From Granulosicoccaceae sp. 1_MG-2023 (GTDB lineage: Bacteria; Pseudomonadota; Gammaproteobacteria; Granulosicoccales; Granulosicoccaceae): a stretch of DNA of 50,119 nucleotides. The first letter of the stretch is position 1. Every line of letters begins with the position of its first letter. The notes under the pieces are model-generated. The model saw only the letters and a list, made by a program, of their open reading frames with translations, was not told the origin of the DNA and searched no databases. The position numbers were made by a program, and so were the translations under genes. The stretch lies in contig JAUOPI010000028.1 of NCBI GenBank assembly GCA_030546905.1, positions 1 to 50,119 on the forward strand, written 5' to 3'. Below, piece by piece: positions 39,410 through 47,936 of the stretch.

Positions 39410-42400
39410 CGTCGGCCAGCGCGAACGCGCCACCCAGAATCGGTTGGTTGAGTTTTTCCAGCGGGAGCTGGGCTATCGCTATCTGGGCAACTGGGAGTGC
39501 CGGGAGAACAACCGGAACATTGAGCAGGAGATACTCACCGGCTGGTTGCAGCAGCGGGGTGTCAGTGATGCGCTGATCAAGCGGGCGATCCGTCAGCTGG
39601 ATGCGGCCGCCGCGCTGGGCGAAGGCAAAAAGCTCTATTACGCCAACAAGGAGGTGTACCGGCTGCTGCGCTATGGCGTCAAGGAGAAGGAAGGCGCGGG
39701 CCATCAGAACGAGACCGTCTGGCTGATCGACTGGAAAAATCCCGAGGCGAACGACTTTGCGATCGCCGAAGAGGTGTCGGTCAAGGGCGAGAACAAGAAG
39801 CGCCCGGATCTGGTGATCTATGTGAATGGTATCGCTCTGGGCGTGATCGAACTCAAGCGCTCATCGGTATCGGTATCCGAAGGCATCCGCCAGAATCTGG
39901 ATAACCAGAAGAAGGATTTTATCCGCAACTTCTTTACTACCATGCAGCTGGTAATGGCGGGCAACGATACCCAGGGCCTGCGCTACGGCACCATTGAAAC
40001 GCCGGAGAAGTACTATCTGGAGTGGAAAGAGGATGTAGCCAACCCCTATGAGTACCGTCTGGACTTCCACCTCAGCCGTATTTGCAGCAAACAGCGCTTT
40101 TTGCAGCTCATCCACGATTTCATCGTTTTCGATGCCGGGGTGAAGAAAACCTGCCGCCATAACCAGTTCTTCGGTATCGAAGCGGCCAAGAAGTCTGTGG
40201 CCAAGCGCGAAGGCGGCATTATCTGGCACACGCAGGGTTCCGGCAAAAGTCTGACCATGGTCTGGCTGGCCAAGTGGATTCGGGAGAATGTGCAGGACAG
40301 CCGGGTATTGATCGTCACCGACCGCACCGAGCTGGATGAGCAGATTGAAAAGGTGTTTACCGGTGTGGAAGAGGATATCTACCGCACAAAAAGCGGGGCT
40401 GATCTGATCGCCACCCTGAACCAGCCCAACCCCTGGCTGATCTGTTCTCTGGTGCACAAGTTTGGCCGCCAGTCGGAGTCGGAAAATGACGCCGCTACCG
40501 AGGAATTTATCGCCGAACTGAAAAAGTCACTGCCTTCGGATTTCCGGGCCAAAGGGGATCTGTTTGTGTTTGTGGATGAGTGTCACCGCACCCAGTCCGG
40601 CAAGTTGCACGAGGCGATGACGTCCATTCTGCCGGAGGCGATGTTTATCGGTTTTACCGGCACACCCCTGATGAAGAAGGACAAGAAAAAATCCGTGGAG
40701 GTGTTCGGCCCCTATATCCACAGCTACAAGTTTGATGAAGCGGTGGCCGATGGCGTGGTGCTGGATCTGCGCTATGAGGCGCGGGATATCGACCAGCACA
40801 TTACCTCTCAGAAGAAGGTTGATGAGTGGTTCGAGGCCAAAACCCGTGGGCTTTCCCGGTTGGCCAAAACCCAGATCAAGCAGAAGTGGGGCACTATGCA
40901 GAAGGTGCTCTCCAGCAAGTCGCGGCTGCAGCAGATTGTGAACGATATTCTGCTGGATATGGAAACCAAGCCGCGCCTGATGGATGGGCGCGGCAACGCC
41001 ATGCTGGTCTGTTCCAGTGTCTATCAGGCCTGCAAGGCCTACGAGATGTTCAGCCAGACCAATCTGTCTGACAAGGTGGCCATAGTCACCAGTTTTCAGC
41101 CCACGGCGGCGAGCATCAAGGGGGAAGAGACCGGCGAAGGGCTGACGGAAAAACTGTTCAAATATGACATTTACCGCAGGATGCTGGCGGAGTACTTCGA
41201 GCAGCCGGAAGACAAGGCTGCCACCCGGGTGGAAGAGTTCGAGAAAGAGGTCAAAAAACGCTTTATCGAAGAGCCGGGGCAGATGCGCCTGCTGATTGTG
41301 GTGGACAAGCTGCTGACCGGCTTCGATGCGCCCTCGGCTACCTACCTTTATATCGACAAGCAGATGGCGGATCACAACCTGTTTCAGGCCATCTGCCGGG
41401 TCAACCGGCTGGACGGGGAGGACAAGGAGTACGGCTATATCGTCGATTACAAGGATCTGTTCCGCTCTTTGGATAAGGCGATTACCGACTACACCCAGGG
41501 CGCCTTTGAGGGTTACGACGAGGAAGATGTGGCCGGGCTGCTGAAAGACCGGCTGGAGCAGGCCAGGCTGGATTTGGATAATGCACTGGAAATGGTCCGC
41601 GCCCTCTGTGAGCCGGTCAAAGCACCGAGAGATCAGGAAGACTACCAGCACTATTTCTGCTGCGGGCCAGGGGCTGATGCGGATGAGCTGGCCGAGAAGG
41701 AGTCCCTGCGCCTGAATCTCTATCAGGGCGTGGCTAAACTCTTGCGCGCCTTCGCCAATCTCGCCAACGAAATGCCCGATGCAGGCTATTCACCTCAGGA
41801 AATTAAAGCTATCCGGGCAGAAGTGGCCCACTTCGAGAAGGTGCGTGAGGAAGTAAAACTGGCCAGCGGCGACAAGGTGGAGATGAAGTGCTTTGAGCCT
41901 GCCATGCGCCATCTGCTGGATATGTATATCCGCGCTGATGACAGCGAAGTGCTGATGGATTTTGAGGATCTGGGGCTGATTGAGCTGATCGTGCAAAAGG
42001 GCAGCGACGCGGTTGAGGATCTGCCCGAGGGGCTGCGCAGCAACCCGGAAGCCATGGCAGAAGCGATCGAAAACAATGTGCGCAAAACCATCATTGATGA
42101 GAACCCGGTCAACCCGAAATACTATGAGCAGATGTCGGTGCTGTTGGATGAGCTGATCGAGCAGCGCCGGCAAAAAGCGATCGAGTATCAGGAGTATCTG
42201 GAGCGGATCAGGGAACTGTCACGCAAGGTGATACATCCTGAGCAGACTACTTCAGACTATCCGCCTTCCATGGATACCAGCGCCAAACGTGCTCTCTACG
42301 ATAACCTCGGCAGGGATGAAGTGCTGGCTACCCGAATCGACACGGCCATTCGTTACACCAAAAAGGCGGACTGGGTAGGCGATCGCTTCAAGGAGCGGGA

Positions 42401-42494
42401 AATCGCCAACGCCATCCGGGAGGAAACCGCCGGCTATGATGTGGATATCCAAAGTGTGATGGAACTGGCCAAGGCCCAGAAAGAGTACCACTGA
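39402..42494 (+). CDS. hsdR: Type I restriction enzyme R subunit (endonuclease/translocase)
   Basis: 1030 residues from the GTG at 39402, seven bases after GGAG; a TTG at 39399 is also in frame. The N terminus holds the PD-(D/E)xK nuclease: RPDLVIYVNGIALGVIELKR with D136, E150 and K152. The SF2 motor follows with Walker A TQGSGKS near 278, DECH near 392, FTGTP, and motif VI-like QAICRVNR. The length matches EcoR124I-type R subunits (about 1040). It cuts DNA lacking the hsdMS methylation after ATP-driven translocation. It is GC-rich (36 of 60 at 40261) and closes with a one-base overlap to the next gene. Confidence 0.96.
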   Translation: MSNVGQRERATQNRLVEFFQRELGYRYLGNWECRENNRNIEQEILTGWLQQRGVSDALIKRAIRQLDAAAALGEGKKLYYANKEVYRLLRYGVKEKEGAGHQNETVWLIDWKNPEANDFAIAEEVSVKGENKKRPDLVIYVNGIALGVIELKRSSVSVSEGIRQNLDNQKKDFIRNFFTTMQLVMAGNDTQGLRYGTIETPEKYYLEWKEDVANPYEYRLDFHLSRICSKQRFLQLIHDFIVFDAGVKKTCRHNQFFGIEAAKKSVAKREGGIIWHTQGSGKSLTMVWLAKWIRENVQDSRVLIVTDRTELDEQIEKVFTGVEEDIYRTKSGADLIATLNQPNPWLICSLVHKFGRQSESENDAATEEFIAELKKSLPSDFRAKGDLFVFVDECHRTQSGKLHEAMTSILPEAMFIGFTGTPLMKKDKKKSVEVFGPYIHSYKFDEAVADGVVLDLRYEARDIDQHITSQKKVDEWFEAKTRGLSRLAKTQIKQKWGTMQKVLSSKSRLQQIVNDILLDMETKPRLMDGRGNAMLVCSSVYQACKAYEMFSQTNLSDKVAIVTSFQPTAASIKGEETGEGLTEKLFKYDIYRRMLAEYFEQPEDKAATRVEEFEKEVKKRFIEEPGQMRLLIVVDKLLTGFDAPSATYLYIDKQMADHNLFQAICRVNRLDGEDKEYGYIVDYKDLFRSLDKAITDYTQGAFEGYDEEDVAGLLKDRLEQARLDLDNALEMVRALCEPVKAPRDQEDYQHYFCCGPGADADELAEKESLRLNLYQGVAKLLRAFANLANEMPDAGYSPQEIKAIRAEVAHFEKVREEVKLASGDKVEMKCFEPAMRHLLDMYIRADDSEVLMDFEDLGLIELIVQKGSDAVEDLPEGLRSNPEAMAEAIENNVRKTIIDENPVNPKYYEQMSVLLDELIEQRRQKAIEYQEYLERIRELSRKVIHPEQTTSDYPPSMDTSAKRALYDNLGRDEVLATRIDTAIRYTKKADWVGDRFKEREIANAIREETAGYDVDIQSVMELAKAQKEYH

Positions 42495-43207
42495 TGGCCA
42501 GCATGGAGATCGGCTCCATCGTCATGCAGATCAATCGCAAGGCGATCAAGCATCTGCATATCAGCGTGTTGCCGCCGGATGGGCGGGTGCGGATCTCGGC
42601 TCCGGAAACCATGAGCGATACGGCCATTCGTATGGCGGTGATCAGCCGGATTCCCTGGATCAGAAAACAACAAAGTGATTTCGCCCGCCAGCCCCGGCAA
42701 TCGGATCGTGAGATGGTCAGTGGTGAAAGCCACTATCTTTGGGGCAGGCGTTACCGGCTTGATGTGATTGAGCGGCCTGGCCGACATGAGGTCAGCCACG
42801 GGAAGGACCGCCTTCAGCTTTATGTCGGTCCCGGCACGTCGCGGGATAACCGTGCGCAGGTGCTCGATACGTTCTATCGGCAGGCGCTCAAGGCGCGGGT
42901 AGCTGAGTTGTTACCGGTCTGGCAGCAGCGCGCGGATGTGGACGTGGCCGCTTGGGGCGTGAAACGGATGAAAACCAAATGGGGCAGCTGCAACACTCAG
43001 GCCCGCCGCATCTGGCTGAATTTGGAGCTGGCCAAGAAGCCGCCGGAATGCCTGGAATACATTCTGGTGCACGAGCTGGTGCATCTGCTGGAGCGTAACC
43101 ACAACGAACGGTTCAAGGCGCATATGGACAGGCTGTTGCCGGACTGGCGGGAACGCAGGACGCTGCTGAATCTGATGCCGCTGGCGCATAACCATTGGAT
43201 CTATTGA
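42494..43207 (+). CDS. YgjP-like (DUF45/M48) metallopeptidase, last gene of the hsd operon
   Basis: 237 residues, starting on the last base of the hsdR stop codon (TGATG). The zinc site is HELVH at 193-197 with a third ligand H203 (ERNHNERF); RMKTKWGSCN at 158-167 is the YgjP signature. Genes of this family are often found beside hsdR, but their role in restriction is unclear; a peptidase acting on a subunit is possible, and nucleotide pyrophosphatase activity has been proposed for YgjP. No signal peptide, so cytosolic. Confidence 0.88.
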   Translation: MASMEIGSIVMQINRKAIKHLHISVLPPDGRVRISAPETMSDTAIRMAVISRIPWIRKQQSDFARQPRQSDREMVSGESHYLWGRRYRLDVIERPGRHEVSHGKDRLQLYVGPGTSRDNRAQVLDTFYRQALKARVAELLPVWQQRADVDVAAWGVKRMKTKWGSCNTQARRIWLNLELAKKPPECLEYILVHELVHLLERNHNERFKAHMDRLLPDWRERRTLLNLMPLAHNHWIY

Positions 43208-43603
43208 TTAGCTGATCCCGTTTGCCGCTGCATAGCCTGATGCAGATGCCGGTTCTCCATTCGTGTCGCACACCGGAACCGGCAAGCGGCGCGCCTGCCA
43301 ACCACCCGAAGTGGACTGCTTTACCCATCACCCAGTGCAGCGCGATAGGGCGCTTATGCTTGCAAGCCAGTGCCGGGCATCTGGTGCTGATTGACAGTAC
43401 CTGCCAGCAGGCGCGGAAACCCCATACTCACAGCCCCCATGTTCACCTTGCACTTGAAACAGTGCTCCCCACCTTGAAATCGGTGCGCTAAGCGAGACCA
43501 GATGAGAAACGCAGTCATCGGAGAAAGCGAAGTTCCGCACCAGGCTTACGCCACCGCGTGTTCGTCATGACTGTCTTGATTGAGAATTGTCATTCTGAGG
43601 ATG
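43208..43603. other. Intergenic region after the hsd operon with sequence remnants
   Basis: No convincing gene. A small hairpin CTGCAT-N6-ATGCAG lies at 43228-43245. Block B (43239-43280) and block A (43512-43535) are diverged copies of blocks found again at 47790-47831 and 47660-47683. Read on the minus strand, block B encodes a GSGVRHEW--GICI motif that recurs in the second copy, so it probably descends from a coding sequence. Confidence 0.5.
43239..43280 (-). pseudogene. Diverged gene-fragment copy (block B, first copy)
   Basis: 37 of 42 bases match 47790-47831. On the minus strand both read GSGV-HEW--GICI. In this copy the flanking frame continues from 43331 down to 43113 but overlaps the metallopeptidase gene, so it is not an intact gene. 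Confidence 0.5.
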
Positions 43604-43618
43604 TTTTACATAACGGTT
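43604..43618 (+). promoter_or_regulatory. Candidate ModE half-site, upstream copy
   Basis: TTTTACATAACGGTT, identical to 43704-43718 exactly 100 bp downstream. TACATAACG matches the right half of the E. coli ModE operator as I remember it; the left half is not recognisable. Confidence 0.5.
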
Positions 43619-43703
43619 TTTGTCGCGTTGCTATGGCTGACGACTGCACAGTTAGATATATTTGGCAGCTTACAGTTAGATGGAAGCATGGTCTGGCGGT
43701 AAT

Positions 43704-43718
43704 TTTTACATAACGGTT
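43704..43718 (+). promoter_or_regulatory. Candidate ModE half-site, downstream copy next to the modE start
   Basis: Second identical copy of TTTTACATAACGGTT, ending eight bases before the modE ATG at 43726, where a ribosome binding site would be expected. Binding here could block transcription or translation initiation of modE (autoregulation, inference). Between the copies ACAGTTAGAT is directly repeated at 43648-43657 and 43672-43681. Confidence 0.5.
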
Positions 43719-43725
43719 GATTCGT

Positions 43726-44478
43726 ATGTCGGAACTGCATCAGCAATTTGTGGCTCTTGCACAGGCGCTGGACGGGAAACGCCGTTTGGCAAAGCGTCTG
43801 CGGCTGCTGGAGGCCATCGCAGGTACCGGTTCTCTGACGGCCGCGGCCGGTCTTTTGGGCGTCAGCTACAAAACCGCATGGAACCATCTGCAGGAGCTGA
43901 ACAGGGAGAGCGGTGCGCAGATCGTGGCCACCCGTACCGGAGGTGCGAGTGGTGGTTCCAGTCAGCTGACCGCTGACGGGCAGATGTTGTTGGCGCAGTT
44001 GCGATTGCAGCGACAGCGAAGCGATCAGCCGCCGGCCGAGCGTGTTCCGGCGCTGAGCTTTAGTGCCCGCAATCAGTTGCCGGCGCGCGTTCTTTCTGTG
44101 GAAGCCGATGATGTGCTCGCCCGCATCGGGCTGGTCGCAGGCGGAATCCGTCTGTGTAGTTTGATCACCCGTAGCAGTATCGACAGGCTCGGCCTGCGTG
44201 TGGGGGCGGGCGCCTATGCCATTTTCAAGGCCAGTGCACTGGACCTGATGCGGGCAGAATACAAGTCTGACAACCCCGATATGAACATCATGCCAGCCCG
44301 GGTCCTGTGCTGTAACAGCAGCGCTCAGGGGCGCGAGATCGAACTGGCTTTGAACGACCAGCTTAGCCTCACCGTTGCCCGCCGGTACGATCAGGCGGAG
44401 GACGTCTGGCTCTGCGATGGTGCCCGGGCACAGGTGTTGATCCACCCCCGGGAGATTATGTTGGCAACCACTGCCTGA
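43726..44478 (+). CDS. modE: Molybdate-responsive transcriptional regulator
   Basis: 250 residues from the ATG at 43726; a TTG at 43717 is in frame but lies in a putative operator. The N-terminal winged helix (about 20-90) has LLEAIAGTGSLTAAAGLLGVSYKTAWNHL-type ModE sequence and a GG-S-LT wing. The C-terminal half is a tandem Mop/TOBE (di-Mop) domain that binds molybdate, with repeats starting ARNQLPARVLSV and NIMPARVLCC. ModE-molybdate represses modABC. It lies 57 bases upstream of modA in the same direction. Confidence 0.93.
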   Translation: MSELHQQFVALAQALDGKRRLAKRLRLLEAIAGTGSLTAAAGLLGVSYKTAWNHLQELNRESGAQIVATRTGGASGGSSQLTADGQMLLAQLRLQRQRSDQPPAERVPALSFSARNQLPARVLSVEADDVLARIGLVAGGIRLCSLITRSSIDRLGLRVGAGAYAIFKASALDLMRAEYKSDNPDMNIMPARVLCCNSSAQGREIELALNDQLSLTVARRYDQAEDVWLCDGARAQVLIHPREIMLATTA

Positions 44479-44535
44479 GATTCATCCGGCACGGCATCGG
44501 GGCCGTGCTAACGGCTACAGCGTAAGGAAAAAACC

Positions 44536-45294
44536 ATGAAACCCAAGCAACAGCTGATCACCGTCAGCGCAGCAATCTTTAGCCTGCTGTGTTTGATTCG
44601 GCCTGCCATGGCGGATCGGGTTCAGGCCGCGGTGGCTGCCAATTTCACGGCTACCGCTAAGGAGATTGCTGCCGGATTCGAGCAGGCCACCGGTCATGAG
44701 GTGGTGCTGAGTTTCGGTTCCACCGGCAAGCTTTACACCCAGATCATCAATGGCGCGCCGTTTGATGTTTTTCTGGCCGCCGATGCTGCCCGGCCACAGA
44801 AACTGGTGGATTCAGGTGAGGCGGTGGCCGATTCCCTGTTTACCTACGCGGTGGGGCAATTGGTGCTTTGGAGTAACGACGAAAACCTGATCGACGCTGA
44901 GGGTAGGGTGCTGAAGGAGAAAAAACTCGAACGGCTGGCGATTGCCAACCCGAAAACCGCGCCCTATGGTGCCGCCGCTGTTGAAGCGCTGACTGCCATG
45001 GGCTTGTGGGGCGAATATGAGACCACCGCGGTACGTGGTGATAACATCGCGCAGACCTATCAGATGGCCTACAGCGGGGCCGTTCCGGCGGCGCTGGTGG
45101 CGCACGCCCAGATTGCGCTGGACGACCGTGGCTCCGGCTGGATGCTGCCACGGGAACTGTACAGCCCGATCCGCCAGCAAGCGGTGTTGCTGACGAAAAG
45201 TGCCCACAAGGAAGCTGCCGGGGCCTGGATTGAATACCTGCAAAGCGAGCCGGTCCGCGCCATCATCGAGCGCTATGGTTACGGCCTCGAGTAA
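44536..45294 (+). CDS. modA: Molybdate ABC transporter periplasmic binding protein
   Basis: 252 residues with a Sec signal peptide (hydrophobic core ISLL-type region 8-21, cleavage probably AMA|D at 26/27). Mature start VQAAVAANFTATAKEIAAGFEQATGHEVVLSFGSTGKLYTQI is classic ModA, with the anion-binding N-F and GSTG segments; NPKTAPYGAAA is another conserved site. It captures molybdate or tungstate and delivers it to ModBC. AAGGA lies before the ATG. Confidence 0.95.
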   Translation: MKPKQQLITVSAAIFSLLCLIRPAMADRVQAAVAANFTATAKEIAAGFEQATGHEVVLSFGSTGKLYTQIINGAPFDVFLAADAARPQKLVDSGEAVADSLFTYAVGQLVLWSNDENLIDAEGRVLKEKKLERLAIANPKTAPYGAAAVEALTAMGLWGEYETTAVRGDNIAQTYQMAYSGAVPAALVAHAQIALDDRGSGWMLPRELYSPIRQQAVLLTKSAHKEAAGAWIEYLQSEPVRAIIERYGYGLE

Positions 45295-45328
45295 TGCGCC
45301 GGCATAATCTACCGGAGCACCGACGGGC

Positions 45329-45991
45329 ATGACCGGGGCGATTCTGCTGACATTAAAACTGGCTGGCCTGACCACGCTGATCCTCTTGTTGGTGGGGACG
45401 CCTCTGGCCTGGTGGTTGTCCCGCAACCGGGTCTGGTGGAAAGACCTTATCAGCGCGGTGGTTGCCTTACCGCTGGTTTTGCCGCCCACCGTTTTGGGTT
45501 TTTATCTGCTTCTGGCCATGTCGCCGCAGAATGCCTTCGGGGCCTTCCTGAAAGCGCACTTCGGTATCGTGCTGCCGTTCACTTTTGAAGGCCTGGTGCT
45601 CGGCTCAGTGATCTACTCGCTCCCGTTTGTGGTCCAACCGATCCGCAACGCCTTCGAGGCGGTAGGCCGCGGCCCGCTCGAAGTGGCTGCCACCTTGCGT
45701 GCTTCACCGCTGGATCGCTTTCTCACTGTAGCGTTGCCCTTGGCACGGCCCGGGTTTCTTACCGCTGCTGTGCTGGGGTTTGCCCATACGATGGGTGAAT
45801 TCGGTGTGGTCCTGATGATCGGCGGTAATTTGCCCGGCGAAACCAAAGTCTTGTCCATCGCCATCTACGATTATGTGGAATCTCTGGAGTGGACGCAGGC
45901 GCACATCCTCTCCGGCGGCATGTTGCTCGGTTCGTTTCTCCTGATCTTCACCATGATGCTGATCGAGAAGCGTTCCGGGAGGCTCTATTGA
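45329..45991 (+). CDS. modB: Molybdate ABC transporter permease
   Basis: 220 residues, five hydrophobic segments. The cytoplasmic EAA-type loop that docks on the ATPase is [24 protein letters not shown]. Length and sequence ([17 protein letters not shown]-like stretch near 48-62) match ModB. Its stop codon overlaps the modC start by one base (TGATG at 45989-45993), showing coupling. Confidence 0.95.
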   Translation: MTGAILLTLKLAGLTTLILLLVGTPLAWWLSRNRVWWKDLISAVVALPLVLPPTVLGFYLLLAMSPQNAFGAFLKAHFGIVLPFTFEGLVLGSVIYSLPFVVQPIRNAFEAVGRGPLEVAATLRASPLDRFLTVALPLARPGFLTAAVLGFAHTMGEFGVVLMIGGNLPGETKVLSIAIYDYVESLEWTQAHILSGGMLLGSFLLIFTMMLIEKRSGRLY

Positions 45992-47109
45992 TGGCGACGC
46001 TCAAGGCGCGCTTTAACGGCACTGTCGGTGGTTTCCGGCTCAATCTGGCATTTGAAGTGCCGGCCCGGGGTGTGACTGCGTTATTCGGCCCTTCCGGTTG
46101 TGGTAAGACGACGCTGCTGCGTTGTATTGCCGGTCTGAATCGCCTGCCGGGAGGGGAGTGCATTTTGGGCGATGAGGTCTGGCAACAGGGGAAAACCTTT
46201 GTGCCTGTCCACCGCCGCCCCATAGGTTATGTGTTTCAGGAGCCCGGCCTGTTTGCGCACCTGAACGTACGGAAAAATCTGATCTATGGCATGCGTCGCG
46301 CCGGCCTTGACCACCGGCACTCAGCGCAGCTGGCGGAGTTAACCCGGCTGATGGGAATCGCTCATCTGTTGGAACGGCGTGTCCACGCGCTGTCCGGCGG
46401 TGAAAAGCAGCGGGTCGCTATCGCACGTGCTTTGCTTCTCGAGCCACGCTTGCTGCTGATGGATGAACCCCTGTCAGCACTGGATCAGGACAACAAAAAC
46501 GAAATCCTGCCTTATCTGGAACAGCTGCATGCGCGTCTGGAGATCCCGGTCCTGTATGTCACTCACGACCGTCGCGAGGTTGAGCGCTTGGCCGATCAGA
46601 TTCTGTTGTTGCGTGAAGGCGAGCTTCTGGCCAGCGGGGATATAGGTGAGATGCTGACCCGGCCGGACCTGTCTTTCGGGCGTGCCCGTGATGCGGTAAC
46701 GGTGCTGGACGGGCAGGTCCGGGACTATGACGCACGCTACGGTATGAGTACCTTGCAGATCGATGGCGGCACGCTGGAAGTGGCGGGCAATCTGGGACCA
46801 GCCGGGAGCTGCAGGCGCTTATGTATCGCGGCCACGGATGTGAGCCTTACCCGCGACAACAGCCATCCCAGCACCATCCTCAACCGCCTGCCGGCGGTGA
46901 TCCGGGAGATCCTGCCGGCAGACGGGCCCGGTCTGAACGTGCTGTTGCGCATCGGTCAATCCGGCCAAGGCAGCGCGCTGCTGGCCAGTGTTACCCGGAA
47001 GTCGGTTGAGCGGATGGGGCTGGAGCCGGGGCAAAAACTCTATGCCCAAATCAAGGGCGTCTCACCGCTGGCAACGGCTACCGCTTCCGCTTTAAGCGAT
47101 CGTCGCTGA
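45991..47109 (+). CDS. modC: Molybdate ABC transporter ATP-binding protein
   Basis: 372 residues from the ATG at 45991; the frame is open from 45889 inside modB but GGGAGG and the coupled stop favour this start. Walker A GPSGCGKT at 33-40, Q-loop FQEPGLF, signature LSGGEKQ at 134-140, Walker B LLLMDEP ending at 160. The C-terminal TOBE/Mop domain (about 300-365: STILNRLPAVIREI) senses molybdate. The hairpin ACCCCGG-N10-CCGGGGT at 47123-47146 follows without a T-run. Confidence 0.95.
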   Translation: MATLKARFNGTVGGFRLNLAFEVPARGVTALFGPSGCGKTTLLRCIAGLNRLPGGECILGDEVWQQGKTFVPVHRRPIGYVFQEPGLFAHLNVRKNLIYGMRRAGLDHRHSAQLAELTRLMGIAHLLERRVHALSGGEKQRVAIARALLLEPRLLLMDEPLSALDQDNKNEILPYLEQLHARLEIPVLYVTHDRREVERLADQILLLREGELLASGDIGEMLTRPDLSFGRARDAVTVLDGQVRDYDARYGMSTLQIDGGTLEVAGNLGPAGSCRRLCIAATDVSLTRDNSHPSTILNRLPAVIREILPADGPGLNVLLRIGQSGQGSALLASVTRKSVERMGLEPGQKLYAQIKGVSPLATATASALSDRR

Positions 47110-47269
47110 GGGGAGAGGGTTCACCCCGGCGGCACCTGACCGGGGTCTCGCCACCGAGTCAGACATTTCGATGAGATTGACGCTGACAGTGAGCCTGTTT
47201 CTTCAGGATGAGTGTCCGGATTGCTGGCTATGGTGTTTTACCAACGTGCTCGTATGATTGGCTTATTGG

Positions 47270-47614
47270 TTGATAACGGAGTCAGGCAATGGATGAGAAA
47301 TTAGAGAAAATTATAAGATATTTAAATGAGACTAAAACTCGATGCACCTACGGTGCAGTGGCTGAAATTCTTGGCGTTCGCCCACAGGCTGTAGGGGGTT
47401 ATTTGGGCAGGCAGCGCCCAGAGGTCTCATGGATAGTTAATTCTAAAACTCATGAGCCAACCGGTTATGAAGATAAAGATAAACATCCTGAGTTATACCG
47501 AACTGATCGGGTCATAAAGTCAGCAGACGTCCTTCGCAGATGTGCAGGCGTGTAATGCAGCCAACAAGTCGTGCAAAGGCGCCCGCTACGCAAACTGGAC
47601 AGTCCAACTTACGG
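47270..47614 (+). mobile_element. Candidate stray integron gene cassette
   Basis: A single small gene (47289-47555) is followed four bases after its stop by a 61-bp attC-like element. Boundaries are inferred at GTT triplets: GTT at 47269-47271 on the left and the G of GTTGGC at 47614 on the right, giving about 345 bp, a normal size for a one-gene cassette. No integrase gene or attI is in the window, so this would be a single cassette at a secondary site or the remains of an array. Confidence 0.45.
47289..47555 (+). CDS. Small unknown protein, integron-cassette type
   Basis: 88 residues with a predicted helix-turn-helix-like start (KLEKIIRYLNETKTRCTYGAV, then AEILGVRPQAVGGYLG) and a conserved-looking RPEVSWIVNSKTHEPTGYE centre ending in HPELYRTDRVIKSADVL. 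I do not know its function; the first half suggests DNA binding. GGAG lies at 47277-47280. It is more AT-rich than its neighbours in its first third, and the attC-like element after it points to cassette origin. Confidence 0.7.
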   Translation: MDEKLEKIIRYLNETKTRCTYGAVAEILGVRPQAVGGYLGRQRPEVSWIVNSKTHEPTGYEDKDKHPELYRTDRVIKSADVLRRCAGV

Positions 47615-47620
47615 TTGGCC
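47560..47620 (+). repeat. attC-like (59-base-element type) site
   Basis: Starts GCCAACAAGTCG and ends TTACGGTTGGCC: GCCAAC (47560-47565) and GTTGGC (47614-47619) are the complementary outer arms (R''/R'). The AACAAGTCGTGCAAAGGCG stretch is typical of attC sites in gammaproteobacterial chromosomal integrons. Inner arms pair poorly, so the site may be degenerate. Confidence 0.5.
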
Positions 47621-47659
47621 TCCCATTCTCCAGGCGTCATAAGAACAAGAGAAGTAAGA

Positions 47660-47831
47660 CGGTCATCAGAGAAAGCGCAGTTCAGGCAGCCGCTTGTCGG
47701 TGATGGCGCTTAAGGTACGGTTGGACAGCGGGATGCCGTCCTTATCTGTTGAGGTCCGCGCCGTTGCGCAGGGCATCAATGGCTTCGTTGATGCAGATGC
47801 CGGCTCCCCATTCGTGCCACACACCTGAACC
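47660..47831 (-). pseudogene. Decayed gene fragment (blocks A and B, second copy)
   Basis: On the minus strand from about 47831 the sequence reads GSGVWHEWGAGICINEAIDA-RNGADLN, stops, and continues in another frame as DGIPLSNRTLSAITDKRLPE to a stop near 47664. The two parts look like the C terminus of one protein broken by a frameshift. Block A (47660-47683, 21 of 24 bases) and block B (47790-47831, 37 of 42) match 43512-43535 and 43239-43280. Family not recognised. Confidence 0.5.
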
Positions 47832-47936
47832 TGCAAATCCCGGCCTCCCCGCATAGCCGCCGTGTTTGTACAGGCTGCTTAAAAAACATCGCTGACGGGT
47901 CTATCATTGCCCGCCACGTCACAAGTTCGAGTACTT

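Noticed and set aside
43222-43491. 89-codon open frame after the metallopeptidase gene
   Set aside because: No ribosome binding site or protein-like pattern; the region carries repeat remnants with more sense on the minus strand.
43590-43720. Complete two-armed ModE operators
   Set aside because: Only the TACATAACG half is recognisable in either copy; the left arm does not match at the expected distance.
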